Counted from the first letter of the stretch, positions 54,439-63,862 are shown. The stretch: DNA of 64,000 nucleotides from Tolypothrix campylonemoides VB511288 (GCA_000828075.3 JXCB02000002.1:1559442-1623441), one strand, 5' to 3'. Notes: generated by a model not told the origin, from the sequence alone. A program made the numbers and translations.

Positions 54439-55032
54439 AAAGAACACGGAAAAATGCTTATCAGGGAGACGCGGTTCTCAACGACAAGGAGACATGAGCA
54501 TAAGGTGAAGAGGGCACAAGGACAAGGAGACATACCAGACACGGGGAAATTTTTCACCGAAGACTCTTCGTGTCACCTCCTGTAGTTATCTGTACCTTAT
54601 CAGCAGTGTCACTACGTCTGGTCTTCTTCGCGTCCAATAGAAACCGCGTCAGTGCATCTCATAGTTTTTCCTGCATATAAATTAATGCTCATGTACTACC
54701 TTAGAATATTTTGTAGATGTAGAAATTTGCTTTGTGACTACTTGTGGGATAATAGAAAGTCTTTGACAATTAGCTTTGAAACATTTCATTTCCAAAATAT
54801 TTACTACAAGTGTAATTAAGAAAAAGAAATGAAAAGAGTGATTGTACATAGTAATATTTACCGATGAAGCATAGTTTAGAAAAAATCAAGATTTAGACAA
54901 GCCAAATTAAGATACATATCATTTTGAACAACGAACTAGGAAAAATAATCAAAGTCTCGTCAGAGTGCCTATTTAGAAAATAAAAACAGAAACTGGACAA
55001 CTAACAGATACAGGAGCAAAGACAACAGCCAT
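54439..55032. other. Gap before the geranylgeranyl-reductase-family gene
   Basis: No gene is seen. The element at about 54471-54649 has inverted ends GACGCGGTTCTC and GAAACCGCGTC and contains internal AAGGAGACA repeats (54486, 54524), which fits a dispersed non-coding repeat. The last 350 bp are AT-rich and may hold the promoter of the next gene. Confidence 0.45.
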
Positions 55033-56157
55033 ATGTACGACTGTATTATCGTCGGCGCGGGACCAGCTGGTGGAACAGCCGCATATCATTTAGCCAAGCG
55101 GGGACGTTCAGTATTAGTACTAGAAAAAGAAACCCTGCCAAGATATAAACCCTGTGGAGGTGGAGTGTCGCCAGCGATCGCCCAATGGTTTGACTTTGAC
55201 TTTAGCCCTGCAATTTCCAGCAAAGCAGACACAATTCGCTGTACTTGGAACATGGGCGAACCTGTGGAAGCGGAACTAAAAACTCCTGAACCAGTTTGGA
55301 TGGTCAGGCGCGATGTATTTGACCATTTCCTGATTCAGCAAGGGCAAAAGCAAGGCGCTGAACTCAAAGATAATACAGCAGTTACAAGCATTGAATTTAA
55401 AGGTGACTCTTGGCAAGTTAATACAGCAAACGGATCTGTCAGTGGACGTTACTTAATCGCTGCTGATGGTGCTAAAGGACCAATGGCAAAATTCCTAGGC
55501 TTCAAAGACCGCAAACGCGTTCTAGCAGCAGCCTTAGAAGCAGAAGCATCCGCCAAAGTAGAAAACGGTAACATTGCCCATTTTGAGTTTGGCATGATTA
55601 AAAACGGGTATCTATGGAATTTCCCCAAAGCAGATGGATATTCTATTGGAATTGGCAGATTTCTCGGCGGTGGTGAGGCTCAAGATTTCAAGAGCATTTT
55701 GAACGAGTATGGCGGCTTGTTTGGTGTGGATATCAAAATCTGCAAGCAGTATGGTCATGCCTTATGCTTGTGGAATGGCAATCAAAAGCTGCACACTGAA
55801 AATGCAGTTCTAGCTGGGGAAGCTGCTTGTGTAGTTGATCCCTTCACAGCAGAAGGTATTCGCCCCTCAATTTTTAGCGGTATGAAAGCCGCAGAAGCGA
55901 TCGACCAAGCCTTGGCTGGTGATATCAACGCCTTGGAAAAATACTCCGAGATAATTAACGAACAATGGGGTAGTGATATGGCTTGGGCGCAGAAATTAGC
56001 TGGGGCGTTTTACCGCTTCCCTGGTATTGGTTATAAAGTGGGTGTTAAGCGTCCCTCATCTGTCCAAATTATGGGCAAACTTTTGTGTGGTGAAATGCGT
56101 TACAGCGAAGTCACTGGTCGCGCCCTCAAGCGCCTTGTTCCTGGTTTTGGTGGATAG
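55033..56157 (+). CDS. Geranylgeranyl-reductase-family flavoprotein
   Basis: The 374-residue FAD/NAD(P)-dependent reductase begins with a Rossmann motif MYDCIIVGAGPAGGTAAYHL and has LEKETLPRYKPCGGGVSPAI (family signature) and GEAACVVDPFTAEGIRPSIF. These are typical of the geranylgeranyl reductase family, which saturates isoprenoid chains for chlorophyll, tocopherol or archaeal-type lipids. It is shorter than and distinct from the usual cyanobacterial ChlP, so ChlP itself is probably elsewhere. The lipid substrate is unknown. Confidence 0.83.
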   Translation: MYDCIIVGAGPAGGTAAYHLAKRGRSVLVLEKETLPRYKPCGGGVSPAIAQWFDFDFSPAISSKADTIRCTWNMGEPVEAELKTPEPVWMVRRDVFDHFLIQQGQKQGAELKDNTAVTSIEFKGDSWQVNTANGSVSGRYLIAADGAKGPMAKFLGFKDRKRVLAAALEAEASAKVENGNIAHFEFGMIKNGYLWNFPKADGYSIGIGRFLGGGEAQDFKSILNEYGGLFGVDIKICKQYGHALCLWNGNQKLHTENAVLAGEAACVVDPFTAEGIRPSIFSGMKAAEAIDQALAGDINALEKYSEIINEQWGSDMAWAQKLAGAFYRFPGIGYKVGVKRPSSVQIMGKLLCGEMRYSEVTGRALKRLVPGFGG

Positions 56158-56164
56158 TCATGAG

Positions 56165-56388
56165 TTAGGAGTCATTTGTCATGAGCATTGGACACATGAC
56201 TACTGAACAAGTATGGCTATTCATGTTGTTAGCATCGGCTTGGATGGGGTAGCCGGACTGATTGGAATTAGACAAAGCTTTGAGAAAGAAAGGTTGTTTG
56301 AGGAGGGCGACGCTATTTGGGGCTTGTCCAAAGCGTTCTCCAAAAGCTTTAATACGGCGAGTGCCAACTTCTAGCTTGATCTGCTTTT
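56165..56388 (-). pseudogene. Possible coding remnant next to the PD-(D/E)XK gene
   Basis: The minus strand has an open frame without a start codon that reads LEKQIKLEVGTRRIKAFGER and LLKQPFFLKALSNSNQSGYP down to a stop near 56160. The composition is coding-like but there is no initiation codon, and the frame differs from the neighbouring gene. It may be a relic of a once longer or separate gene. No match is recalled. Confidence 0.3.
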
Positions 56389-57009
56389 CTAAACTAGGGC
56401 TTTAGACAAAGAACCTTGAAAGGGTTGCAAGAAAATTCCTAAAATCTTATCAACTTCCTTAATGTAATATTCAATAGAATCGATACAGACAGTACTTTGT
56501 TCTAAAGTCAAGAACTTCCAGTTGGTTCCAGTCGTAACAGCTCCATAGATGACTTCAATGTCATTTCCTGCCCTTTGATTAAAAATCTGAGCAGCAACCA
56601 TTGTGGCAGCGCATTGTCCCAGCCCTGCAATAATATTCTCATTTTTTGCCTCAACCACTGTTACTACTGGAGCGCTAATAAAGTACTGCTCACCAGATGC
56701 ACTGAGGAGAAAGTCACAGAAGCCAGAGAGACCTTGAGTTGAGTCAACATTAAACTCTGTACCAGAGAATAAACTGATTCGATAATCCAACTGTCGTCTG
56801 ACCTCAGCCAGAATGGGAGCAATAAGGAACTCGGAACGGGCTTTTTCACTATTAATGGCAGTTGCTAAGGGTAAGTTTTCATCTAGCAAACGTGTCAGCA
56901 AGTCAGATGGCTGCACTCCTGGTACATTCCGAAACAAATTGCGAGTTTCGTCCAGAGTTAAGCCCAATGTATTCTTAGCTTTAGCAAGAGTAAAATCACT
57001 GTATGCCAT
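56389..57009 (-). CDS. PD-(D/E)XK-type conserved protein
   Basis: The 206-residue protein has a D...ExK motif: Asp99 in GFCDFLLS, then VVTVVEAKNEN with Glu120 and Lys122, and Gln132 in AGLGQCAATM. This matches the PD-(D/E)XK nuclease fold. The ending GAVTTGTNWKFLTLEQ is common in cyanobacterial hypothetical proteins of this type. Nuclease activity and cell role are not known. No restriction partner (methyltransferase) is nearby, so it does not look like a restriction system. Confidence 0.65.
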   Translation of the reverse strand: MAYSDFTLAKAKNTLGLTLDETRNLFRNVPGVQPSDLLTRLLDENLPLATAINSEKARSEFLIAPILAEVRRQLDYRISLFSGTEFNVDSTQGLSGFCDFLLSASGEQYFISAPVVTVVEAKNENIIAGLGQCAATMVAAQIFNQRAGNDIEVIYGAVTTGTNWKFLTLEQSTVCIDSIEYYIKEVDKILGIFLQPFQGSLSKALV

Positions 57010-57204
57010 CTGTTTCTAGTACTTCTCATTTTTAGCCACCTGAAACTGACTTTAGCTTTTCGCCCAAACTTTAGTTCAAAGCTAGGTGTTACTAAAATAT
57101 GCCATATTCTTATTTTGCATGGCTTAAGCGTCCCCGCAACACATCAATAGCCCCATCCAAGCCTTGACTACTGATTTTTTTGCGCCTTCGTCAATAGGCG
57201 CGCA

Positions 57205-58089
57205 TTAAATATTCCTAGAAAAAACCCAAAAAATCCCCACAGTGAACAGTAAACAAACAATTCCCGCTACACCCGCAAGAGGTTTTTTATTCTTACCTGT
57301 CACCCAGTCTGAGACTTTACCTGTGTAATCAATGAGCTGCGCTGTGTCTAAAGTGGCGATCGCCCAAACCCATCCAGTATGCAGTCCCCAAGCTAAGCCG
57401 AGACTCCCCCCATCGACAAATCGTGCTAGTACCAACACCATTCCCATAAACCAAAGCCCAGGTAATTGTGGTGTCGTTTCTCGTTGCTCCCAAACCAAGT
57501 GTAGCAACGCAAAAATCGAGCTAGAAATGAGTGCTGCTACCCAAACAGAGTTATCCTTATTAAGTTCAGTAAACAGAAAACCCCGAAAAACTAACTCTTC
57601 AATACCACCTATAAATAACGCCACTAATAAAATAGGTAACAAGATAGGTCGCACAAGCTTGAAATTCGACCATTGAAAAGAGCACCATCCCAGCCAGAAT
57701 TGCAAAAGAAACACTACTGCTATACTCAACACGCCCAAAGCTAAACCAAGCCCCAAAGAATATAGAGTTGAAATGTTGCTGGGTAAGCCGTAATCTGAGA
57801 AAGGTGTATCAGTTAGCCAACTAGCTCCCCATAAAACAAAAGGTACTAACAGGTAGAGAGATACCACCAAAGGTAACTTTTGTTCTGGTTGCAAACCTTT
57901 AGAGAGTTGCCACTTAGAGGCAAATGCTATAAGTGCTGCTATAGGCAACCAACAACCCAGCCAAACAATAAAAAAAGCTATCACAACAAACAATACTGGT
58001 GCATCTTTAAAAGATGACAGTAATAAGTCGGGTGATAGCTTAAATAACGCTATAAAATCAGCGAAAATAACACGATACACTTCTTGCAT
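57205..58089 (-). CDS. CPBP-family intramembrane protease
   Basis: The 294-residue polytopic membrane protein has the CPBP (CaaX/abortive infection) motifs: GGIEELVFRGF (EExxxR, about residues 164-169), FALLHLVWEQ (His about 197) and GLAWGLHTGW. These form the putative metal site. Such proteases process prenylated or signalling proteins; here the substrate is unknown. The gene stands alone. Confidence 0.82.
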   Translation of the reverse strand: MQEVYRVIFADFIALFKLSPDLLLSSFKDAPVLFVVIAFFIVWLGCWLPIAALIAFASKWQLSKGLQPEQKLPLVVSLYLLVPFVLWGASWLTDTPFSDYGLPSNISTLYSLGLGLALGVLSIAVVFLLQFWLGWCSFQWSNFKLVRPILLPILLVALFIGGIEELVFRGFLFTELNKDNSVWVAALISSSIFALLHLVWEQRETTPQLPGLWFMGMVLVLARFVDGGSLGLAWGLHTGWVWAIATLDTAQLIDYTGKVSDWVTGKNKKPLAGVAGIVCLLFTVGIFWVFSRNI

Positions 58090-58360
58090 AATAATTTTTG
58101 GCTTGGCAAGAGAAATTTTCTCTTAATTTAGAGCAATTTTCAAACAGAAATAGCAATGTTACTCTGATTTTGCAACTGCCTCAAGTATGATTTATGAATA
58201 ACTTTTCTTTATTCTCAATCAAGCCTTTGCCAAAGTACTTAAATTCTGCAAGAAGTCTAATCGTATTTTTTAGTTGCAACAAATTTTAAAGCTTTCGGTG
58301 TACCTGTAGAGACAAGTTATAAAACTTTTGCTTTAAACTTGTCTCTACTATAAGAAAACT

Positions 58361-58828
58361 TTACTCGTCTTCTTCGTCTTCGTCCTCTAAATCTTCGTCG
58401 TCTTCGAGGTCTTCATCCTCATAAATTTCTCCATCTTCATCATGCTGGAGTAGCTTTTTATCACTATCAACTTGAATTAAGTGAATATGCTTGTATCCCA
58501 GCTTAATTTCAAACTCATCACCAGGCTTTAAGCCCATAGCTTTGGTGTAAGTCGCGCCAATAACAATCTGACCGTTTTGATGTACGCTTACCCTGTAAGT
58601 CGGTTCGCGTCCACGACCATCTTTAGGTGCTTCTGGACTTAGGGGAATTCCTCTAGCCGACAACAAAGCATCATAAAAATCAGTAAGATTGACACGAACT
58701 TGGTTATTTTTAGTAACTGTATAGTAACCACACTGCTTTGCTCTTTCTCGACGTGGTAAATTAGAAAGTTCTTTTACTTTCGCTAGCAGTGCTTTTCCAG
58801 TTAATGGTGCGGTGGCTGTTTCAGTCAT
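58361..58828 (-). CDS. cyAbrB-type transcription regulator
   Basis: The 155-residue protein matches the cyanobacterial AbrB-like family: GKALLAKVKELSNLPRRERA at the start, GYYTVTKNNQVRVNLTDFYD, then VSVHQNGQIVIGATYTKAMG (AbrB-like DNA-binding region) and FEIKLGYKHIHLIQVDSD. It ends in a very acidic tail (EDEDLEDDEDLEDEDEE). cyAbrB proteins control carbon, nitrogen and redox genes. The copy cannot be firmly assigned to cyAbrB1 or cyAbrB2, although the tail and N-terminus fit cyAbrB1 better. Confidence 0.9.
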   Translation of the reverse strand: MTETATAPLTGKALLAKVKELSNLPRRERAKQCGYYTVTKNNQVRVNLTDFYDALLSARGIPLSPEAPKDGRGREPTYRVSVHQNGQIVIGATYTKAMGLKPGDEFEIKLGYKHIHLIQVDSDKKLLQHDEDGEIYEDEDLEDDEDLEDEDEEDE

Positions 58829-60130
58829 TACGCTTCAAATATCCTCACTTTCTCCAAACTAATAAACAAGCCGTCTTTTGCCAATTACTGGCTTTTTGAC
58901 ATTTGCACAAAATTACCTAAGGCTCTAGAATGAAGGGCTAATTCCTCCATACACAAGAGCCACAAGAGAATCTCTTATGGTTGCCCACAACAGATTAAGG
59001 TATAGTTGTCACAGGCATTAATTTTGCTAATTTTACGGCATTTTTAACCATTATTTGCCATTTGAAATAAGATAATTCTCTTTTTTGGCACTACAGAGTG
59101 GTACAACTTTGAGTAACCTTTACAAATGGCGGAGGCAAACGTGCAGAAGGTTTTCATCCCGCTTTTGTGCCGTTAAGTTCTACCACTAGAAACAAGTCGT
59201 AGACTCAACAAATTGCAGGCTTTTTATTTTCCTAGCTCTGTCTTTATTAACCTTGAGCCGTGCGGTTTTGCCCACTCATACTCAAGAGGCATAAGACAGC
59301 ATAGTATTTTCATAAGGTTGTGCCGACATACAACCTTTTCTCCTGCCAGTAGAGATCAGAAATTTCTTACCTCTACTTTCTTACAAAGAAACAAAGCAGT
59401 AACAGCCGCCCTTACACGGCGATTGATACTGGTTTTGTTGCTTCATAATTTTATATTAAATAGTAGCATGGTTTAATAATAGCAAAATTGCTGTTTAATT
59501 TAGAATTAAACTTGCTGATACACTTTTTATGTAAATCCCTATCCTTGGGATGAGTATTACCGTCAGGCTTTTATAAAAATTCATTTAATTTAGACAACCA
59601 GTTTTAAGGAGTGAGTTATAACCAAGAGTTTCTTGATTAAGAGGTCAAGATGTTCATTAAGAGCTTTAACAATTCTATATAACCAAAAAAATGGCGCTTC
59701 ACGACTGATTCAGCGATTTTTTCAATCAGTGGGTCTTTCACTCGTATTGACATCAAGATACAGTTATAACCTAAGGAGCATTCAATTTGGAGATTTTTAG
59801 TTAAAGGATGAACTTAACCCCCATTTCCCCTGTCCCTCTCTCTTACTCGCCTTCTCCATGAACCCAAACACATAAATGAATTGTCAAGCAGCGATTACTT
59901 TTTTTTTGCTGAGTGTGTTGACAGGTTTGGTGTCAAACCCATTAGGTCTTGATAAACTCAGATTTTCATGATTATCCTTAAAATAGAATGAGTTGTTTAA
60001 TCATCAGCCTATTAACAGCTAGCTTTTAATTAAGGGCAGCAAGAATATAGCTCACTTGTTGGTGGGCGATCAATGTGTGGGAATAATTTTATAGATACGT
60101 ATAGCAATTTCAAGACTTTGGTAGGTAACA
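58829..60130. other. Large gene-free interval (1.3 kb)
   Basis: No convincing gene is found. A frame at 59213-59476 lacks a ribosome site and looks like chance. The first 200 bp are the probable cyAbrB leader and promoter. It contains an inverted segment ACAAGAGCCACAAGAGAATCTCTTATGG and a TTAGGTTATAACTGTATC/GATACAGTTATAACC-like motif around 59757-59772. The last 200 bp are expected to hold the sdhB promoter. A non-coding RNA could be present but none is recognised. Confidence 0.4.
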
Positions 60131-61135
60131 ATGGAAGTTCTTTTTAAGGTCATACGACAGCAACAAAATTCCTCCCCGGTTGTGCAAACTTACGTTTTGG
60201 ATACTGAAGCAGGGAATACAATTCTGGATTGTCTCAATCGTATTAAGTGGGAGCAAGACGGAACATTGGCGTTTCGCAAAAATTGCCGCAATACAATTTG
60301 TGGGAGCTGTGCGATACGAATCAATGGGCGTTCAGCTTTGGCTTGTAAAGAAAATGTTGGCAGTGAAATTGCCAAATTACAACAGACCGAAATAACGGCA
60401 GATCATGCAAATGTCATTCCAGAAATAACGATCGCACCACTAGGGAATATGCCTGTGGTCAAAGATTTAGTCGTGGATATGAGCAGTTTTTGGAACAATC
60501 TTGAGAGGGTTGCTCCTTATGTGAGTACAGCAGGGCGTAGCGTCCCAGAAAGGGAATTTTTACAAACACCACTAGAGCGATCGCGCCTTGATGAAAGCGG
60601 TAACTGTATCATGTGTGGAGCTTGTTACTCTGAGTGCAATGCTCGTGAAGTTGACCCAGACTTTGTTGGTCCCCACGCCCTTGCCAAAGCTTACCGCATG
60701 GTCGCCGACTCTCGTGATAGCCAAACCGAAAGCCGTTTAGAAGAATATAACGAAGGCACAAAAGGAGTTTGGGGTTGTACCCGTTGTTTTTACTGTAATT
60801 CCGTATGTCCAATGGATGTTGCCCCACTAGAGCAAATCACCAAAATCAAGCAGGAAATTCTTGATCACAAACAAGCAAGTGACAGCCGTTCAATTCGCCA
60901 TCGTAAAGTATTAATAGACTTAGTCAAAGAAGGCGGCTGGATTGATGAGCGTCAATTTGGCTTACAAGTCGTTGGAAACTACTTTAAAGACCTCAAAGGA
61001 TTGCTCAGTATTGTTCCCCTTGGATTACGAATGCTCGCCCGAAGTAAATTCCCGCTTTCCTTTGAACCTTCACAAGGAACTCAACAAGTGCGATCGCTCA
61101 TTGAAGCGGTTCAGCAACAAGAGAATAAAGTCTAG
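60131..61135 (+). CDS. sdhB: Succinate dehydrogenase/fumarate reductase iron-sulfur subunit
   Basis: The 334-residue protein has the [2Fe-2S] domain (CRNTICGSCAIRINGRSALAC, from about residue 52; cited as CRNTICGSC), then the [4Fe-4S] motif CIMCGACYSEC (about 154-164) and CTRCFYCNSVCP (about 200-211). These are all Cys clusters of SdhB/FrdB. It donates electrons from succinate to the quinone pool in thylakoid or plasma membranes. ATG 60131 is used. A separate sdhA is not in this window, as is usual in cyanobacteria, where the subunits are dispersed. Confidence 0.9.
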   Translation: MEVLFKVIRQQQNSSPVVQTYVLDTEAGNTILDCLNRIKWEQDGTLAFRKNCRNTICGSCAIRINGRSALACKENVGSEIAKLQQTEITADHANVIPEITIAPLGNMPVVKDLVVDMSSFWNNLERVAPYVSTAGRSVPEREFLQTPLERSRLDESGNCIMCGACYSECNAREVDPDFVGPHALAKAYRMVADSRDSQTESRLEEYNEGTKGVWGCTRCFYCNSVCPMDVAPLEQITKIKQEILDHKQASDSRSIRHRKVLIDLVKEGGWIDERQFGLQVVGNYFKDLKGLLSIVPLGLRMLARSKFPLSFEPSQGTQQVRSLIEAVQQQENKV

Positions 61136-61198
61136 AAATAAGGGTAGACACATAAGCGAGTATTGAGGGAAGCAGGAGAGCATAAGAGCAGGAAACTT

Positions 61199-61252
61199 CT
61201 CCCTCACTCCCTCACTCCCTCCCTCCCTCACTCCCTCACTCCCTCCCTCCTC
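61199..61252. repeat. CTCCCTCACTCC low-complexity tract
   Basis: A run of CCCTCACTCCCTCACTCCCT units ends at the stop codon of the lipoprotein gene at 61251. The reverse sequence occurs at 46031-46092 and the same strand copy at 61820-61860. These tracts look like one repeat family inserted next to gene ends. Confidence 0.75.
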
Positions 61253-61778
61253 AACGGGGATCTTGAGGCACATTCAGCGGTTGTCCAGAACGGTTATAAA
61301 CGAAAATATCCCATTGCCCATTCACGCTAGACTCAAAAGCGATCCTACTGCCATCAGCACTAATTGTTGGATTACGGACTTCTGCTTGCAGGTTGGCAGT
61401 CAAATTCCTTAATTGACGTGTTTCTGTGTCGTAAAGGAAAATAGCAGAGCGACCCTGACGACTACCAACAAACACGATAAAACGACCATTTTCAGAAACA
61501 GCAGGATGAGAAGCGACAGTATCAAAAGAATTTAAACCAGGCAAATCTACCAAAGTACGAGTGACCGTATCAAACATATAAATATCTTGGCTCCCTCGTC
61601 GGTCACTCGCAAAAACAATATATCTTCTTGAAATTTGGGGATCTAATTCCGAAGCCGAACTATTCAGACTCAGCCCCCCCGGATCATATCCATAATTAAC
61701 TAAACGTGGGTACCCAGCACAGCCACCTAACAAACTAGCCAAAGCAAATATAGGTAGAAAAATAAAGCGTTTCGTCAT
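61251..61778 (-). CDS. TolB-like beta-propeller lipoprotein (first)
   Basis: The 175-residue protein has a lipoprotein signal MTKRFIFLPIFALASLLGGC (Cys20) and then three to four WD40/PD40-type blades: IVFASDRRGSQDIYMFD, IVFVGSRQGRSAIFLYD and IAFESSVNGQWDIFVYN. It resembles the TolB propeller but with too few blades to close one alone, so it may oligomerise or pair with its neighbour. It lies 113 bp downstream of its paralogue on the same strand. Confidence 0.75.
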   Translation of the reverse strand: MTKRFIFLPIFALASLLGGCAGYPRLVNYGYDPGGLSLNSSASELDPQISRRYIVFASDRRGSQDIYMFDTVTRTLVDLPGLNSFDTVASHPAVSENGRFIVFVGSRQGRSAIFLYDTETRQLRNLTANLQAEVRNPTISADGSRIAFESSVNGQWDIFVYNRSGQPLNVPQDPR

Positions 61779-61819
61779 TAGTCATTAGTCATTAGTCCAA
61801 AATTATTCTCCCCTGCTCT

Positions 61820-61890
61820 CTCCCTCACTCCCTCACTCCCTCACTCCCTCCCTCCCTCCGTTCGGCTGAGTGCTCACCTTGGCGTTGCCC
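61820..61890. repeat. CTCCCTCACTCC tract between the two propeller genes
   Basis: CTCCCTCACTCCCTCACTCC units run from 61820 to 61860, followed by a GTTCGGCTGAGTGCTCACCT segment. The tract ends at the stop of the upstream gene. It is the same repeat family as at 61199-61252. Confidence 0.7.
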
Positions 61891-62490
61891 TCACTCCCTC
61901 ATCCCACCCACAGCCGCACCGTTGGGAATATCTAACTCAATATTCGGTCCCCGGTCTAAAACTTCAATATCCCACTGACCACGGGTAGCAGTTTCAAAAA
62001 CAACATAACGTCCATTTGGGCTAATATTGGGATTTCTTACCCAAGCAGGATAAATTGGGGTAAGGATTTGTGACTGTTGCGTAGCGCGATCGTAAAGCGC
62101 CACAACTGGTCTACCTTGGTCGCTGGTGATATAAGCAATGTAACGTCCGGTGTAGCTGAGGCTAGGACTTTCGGCAATTGTCTCTGGTCGGTTTAACCCA
62201 GGTGTCGCAATAAACTGCTGCTGTTCCAAGTCATACAGTAGCACTAGATGACTACCATTACGATTAGATACAAACGCTAAAAAACGACCATTCCCACTCA
62301 AGGCTGGTTGCTGCTCAGTGTAGCGGCTGTTGAGGGAAGTAGGTCCAATTGGGATATCGCTGTAGCTACAAGATACAAGTAAACTTGCCAATGTAAAACT
62401 AAGACCCCAAGGAATTTGTCTTTGGAGCCAAAAACTAGGTGTAATTTTTTTCACCTCAACTTTTTCCGTCGCCGCTTTCGCCTCCTCCAC
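61891..62490 (-). CDS. TolB-like beta-propeller lipoprotein (second)
   Basis: The 199-residue protein has a longer N-terminus with a lipoprotein-type signal (FTLASLLVSC, Cys about 41) and propeller blades LAFVSNRNGSHLVLLYD, IAYITSDQGRPVVALYD and VVFETATRGQWDIEVLD. It is paralogous to the gene at 61251. The start may be further in, since the first 20 residues are charged. Both genes probably arose by tandem duplication. Function is unknown. Confidence 0.7.
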   Translation of the reverse strand: MEEAKAATEKVEVKKITPSFWLQRQIPWGLSFTLASLLVSCSYSDIPIGPTSLNSRYTEQQPALSGNGRFLAFVSNRNGSHLVLLYDLEQQQFIATPGLNRPETIAESPSLSYTGRYIAYITSDQGRPVVALYDRATQQSQILTPIYPAWVRNPNISPNGRYVVFETATRGQWDIEVLDRGPNIELDIPNGAAVGGMRE

Positions 62491-62500
62491 CTCAGCTTAT

Positions 62501-63427
62501 TTACAAATCATCATCAAAATTTGATGAACTATCTTGATCCTTACCCGAACGCTCTGGGCGGTCTAATGGTTTGTAGTCTACATATTCAGTAGAAATAACC
62601 TCATCATCCTCGCGCTCTATTCTTGAAGTTGATTCAGTGGGTGGACGGCGTTTTCTTGGTCTAGGAGTAACATCCTCATCGCGCGTTTCTGGACGCGTTG
62701 GTCGATTATTCCCACGACGTGAAGGTCGTCTTTCTTCGGTAGTTGAGCTATCCCACTCATCAATTGGTCTGGTGGAAGCACCCCAATTTTCATCTTCAAA
62801 ACTTTCAGAAGGACGGACAGAACGCCCAGAACTACGGCGACGGGTTTTGTCAGTTTTGTCGCTTGTTGTCAGCCTTTCGCTACCATTGCGACGTTCTGAA
62901 CGACGCGGGGGTTCATCTTCGTAGTAATCATCCCGAGATGAACGGCTATCCCTGCTACCGGAAATTCGATTACGCACGGGGGGGCGCTCATCGTAATCAT
63001 CATCATAAGGCAGTGGTTCTAACTCAGCGTCTACCTCTGCCTTGTACTTCTTGTTATACCTATAATTGTCGCTGACCTCTCGTTCATCATCCACAATAGG
63101 CGTGTTGCGCTTAGCTTGCTGAGTCGCTATACCACGCAGACGAATACTTTCAACCGCAAAAAATATAGTTGAGCCTGCCAAAAGCAACTGACCAAATTGT
63201 AGAATTGGGTCAAGACGCCAACCTTGGAACACGAGAATGAAGCCGCACAGTAAGCCCACAGCGGCAAAAAAGATATCTTGGTCGCGTGAGAGTTCTGGAC
63301 GCACAGTTCGGAGAAAATAGAGTGCTGCCCCAGCCACAGCCAAGAAAATTCCTAGGATACTGGCTGAGTTTGCCCCAAAATTTACCTGAGCCAGAACACT
63401 GGCTGAGTTCAGCCCAAATATTAGCAT
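62501..63427 (-). CDS. ycf66: Ycf66-family protein
   Basis: The 308-residue protein has an N-terminal three-helix membrane part (about 1-100, including SILGIFLAVAGAALYFLRTV) typical of Ycf66. A very long charged, Arg/Ser/Asp-rich disordered tail follows (about 115-308, with SSRDDYYEDEPPRRSERR). Ycf66 is a conserved cyanobacterial and plastid protein of unknown function. It lies beside psbX, a common arrangement in cyanobacteria. Confidence 0.85.
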   Translation of the reverse strand: MLIFGLNSASVLAQVNFGANSASILGIFLAVAGAALYFLRTVRPELSRDQDIFFAAVGLLCGFILVFQGWRLDPILQFGQLLLAGSTIFFAVESIRLRGIATQQAKRNTPIVDDEREVSDNYRYNKKYKAEVDAELEPLPYDDDYDERPPVRNRISGSRDSRSSRDDYYEDEPPRRSERRNGSERLTTSDKTDKTRRRSSGRSVRPSESFEDENWGASTRPIDEWDSSTTEERRPSRRGNNRPTRPETRDEDVTPRPRKRRPPTESTSRIEREDDEVISTEYVDYKPLDRPERSGKDQDSSSNFDDDL

Positions 63428-63745
63428 TGTTGTTTACCCAATATTAGAATCTATGTTAGCGAGTTAGAATTTAAATCTCTACTGTAATCAGACACAATAT
63501 ACTTTAAAGACGCGAAGTTGCCTAACTTCACGTAGACGCCTGTAAGGCGGCTTTTCATGAGAGTTGAGCAACGCTTACGCGTCTTTACATTATGACCTAA
63601 AGCTAACAAGTGTGTTTGTGTCGGTTTAGTATAAATATACTTATGTAATGAATTGCTCAGAGTCAGCAACCATCGCAATTCAGTGACACAAACCGAGTTT
63701 TAAGACTAGAGACACTGCAAACAGCGCTTCTCTACACAACTCTTA
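63428..63745. repeat. Structured intergenic region after psbX
   Basis: The inverted pair AAAGACGCG (63506-63514) and CGCGTCTTT (63578-63586) encloses GACGCCTGTAAGGCGGCTTTT, a second stem. Together they could form a transcript end for psbX on the minus strand or a dispersed repeat. No gene is seen here. Confidence 0.45.
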
Positions 63746-63862
63746 TTAACGTTGGATTTTATCTTTCTGGCTCACAAAAATCAATCCTACTGTTGCGGGG
63801 ATAACGACAATTGCTGCTCCCCAAACCAGACTCCAAAGAAAATTTGCTAAAGAGGGCGTCAT
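63746..63862 (-). CDS. psbX: Photosystem II protein PsbX
   Basis: The 38-residue single-helix protein reads [20 protein letters not shown] followed by [18 protein letters not shown]. It matches PsbX of cyanobacteria nearly throughout. It is a peripheral subunit near cytochrome b559 in photosystem II. It ends 319 bp before ycf66, in the same direction. It is too short to be seen without translating the minus strand. Confidence 0.95.
   Translation of the reverse strand: MTPSLANFLWSLVWGAAIVVIPATVGLIFVSQKDKIQR

Noticed and set aside
55033-56157. Calling the flavoprotein ChlP
   Set aside because: The N-terminus and length differ from the usual cyanobacterial ChlP, so only the wider family name is supported.
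56389-57009. Restriction-modification system around the PD-(D/E)XK protein
   Set aside because: No methyltransferase, specificity subunit or other defence gene is present within 5 kb.
59213-59476. 87-codon open frame in the large gap
   Set aside because: It lacks a ribosome site, has an improbable amino-acid mix, and overlaps repeat-like sequence; treated as chance.
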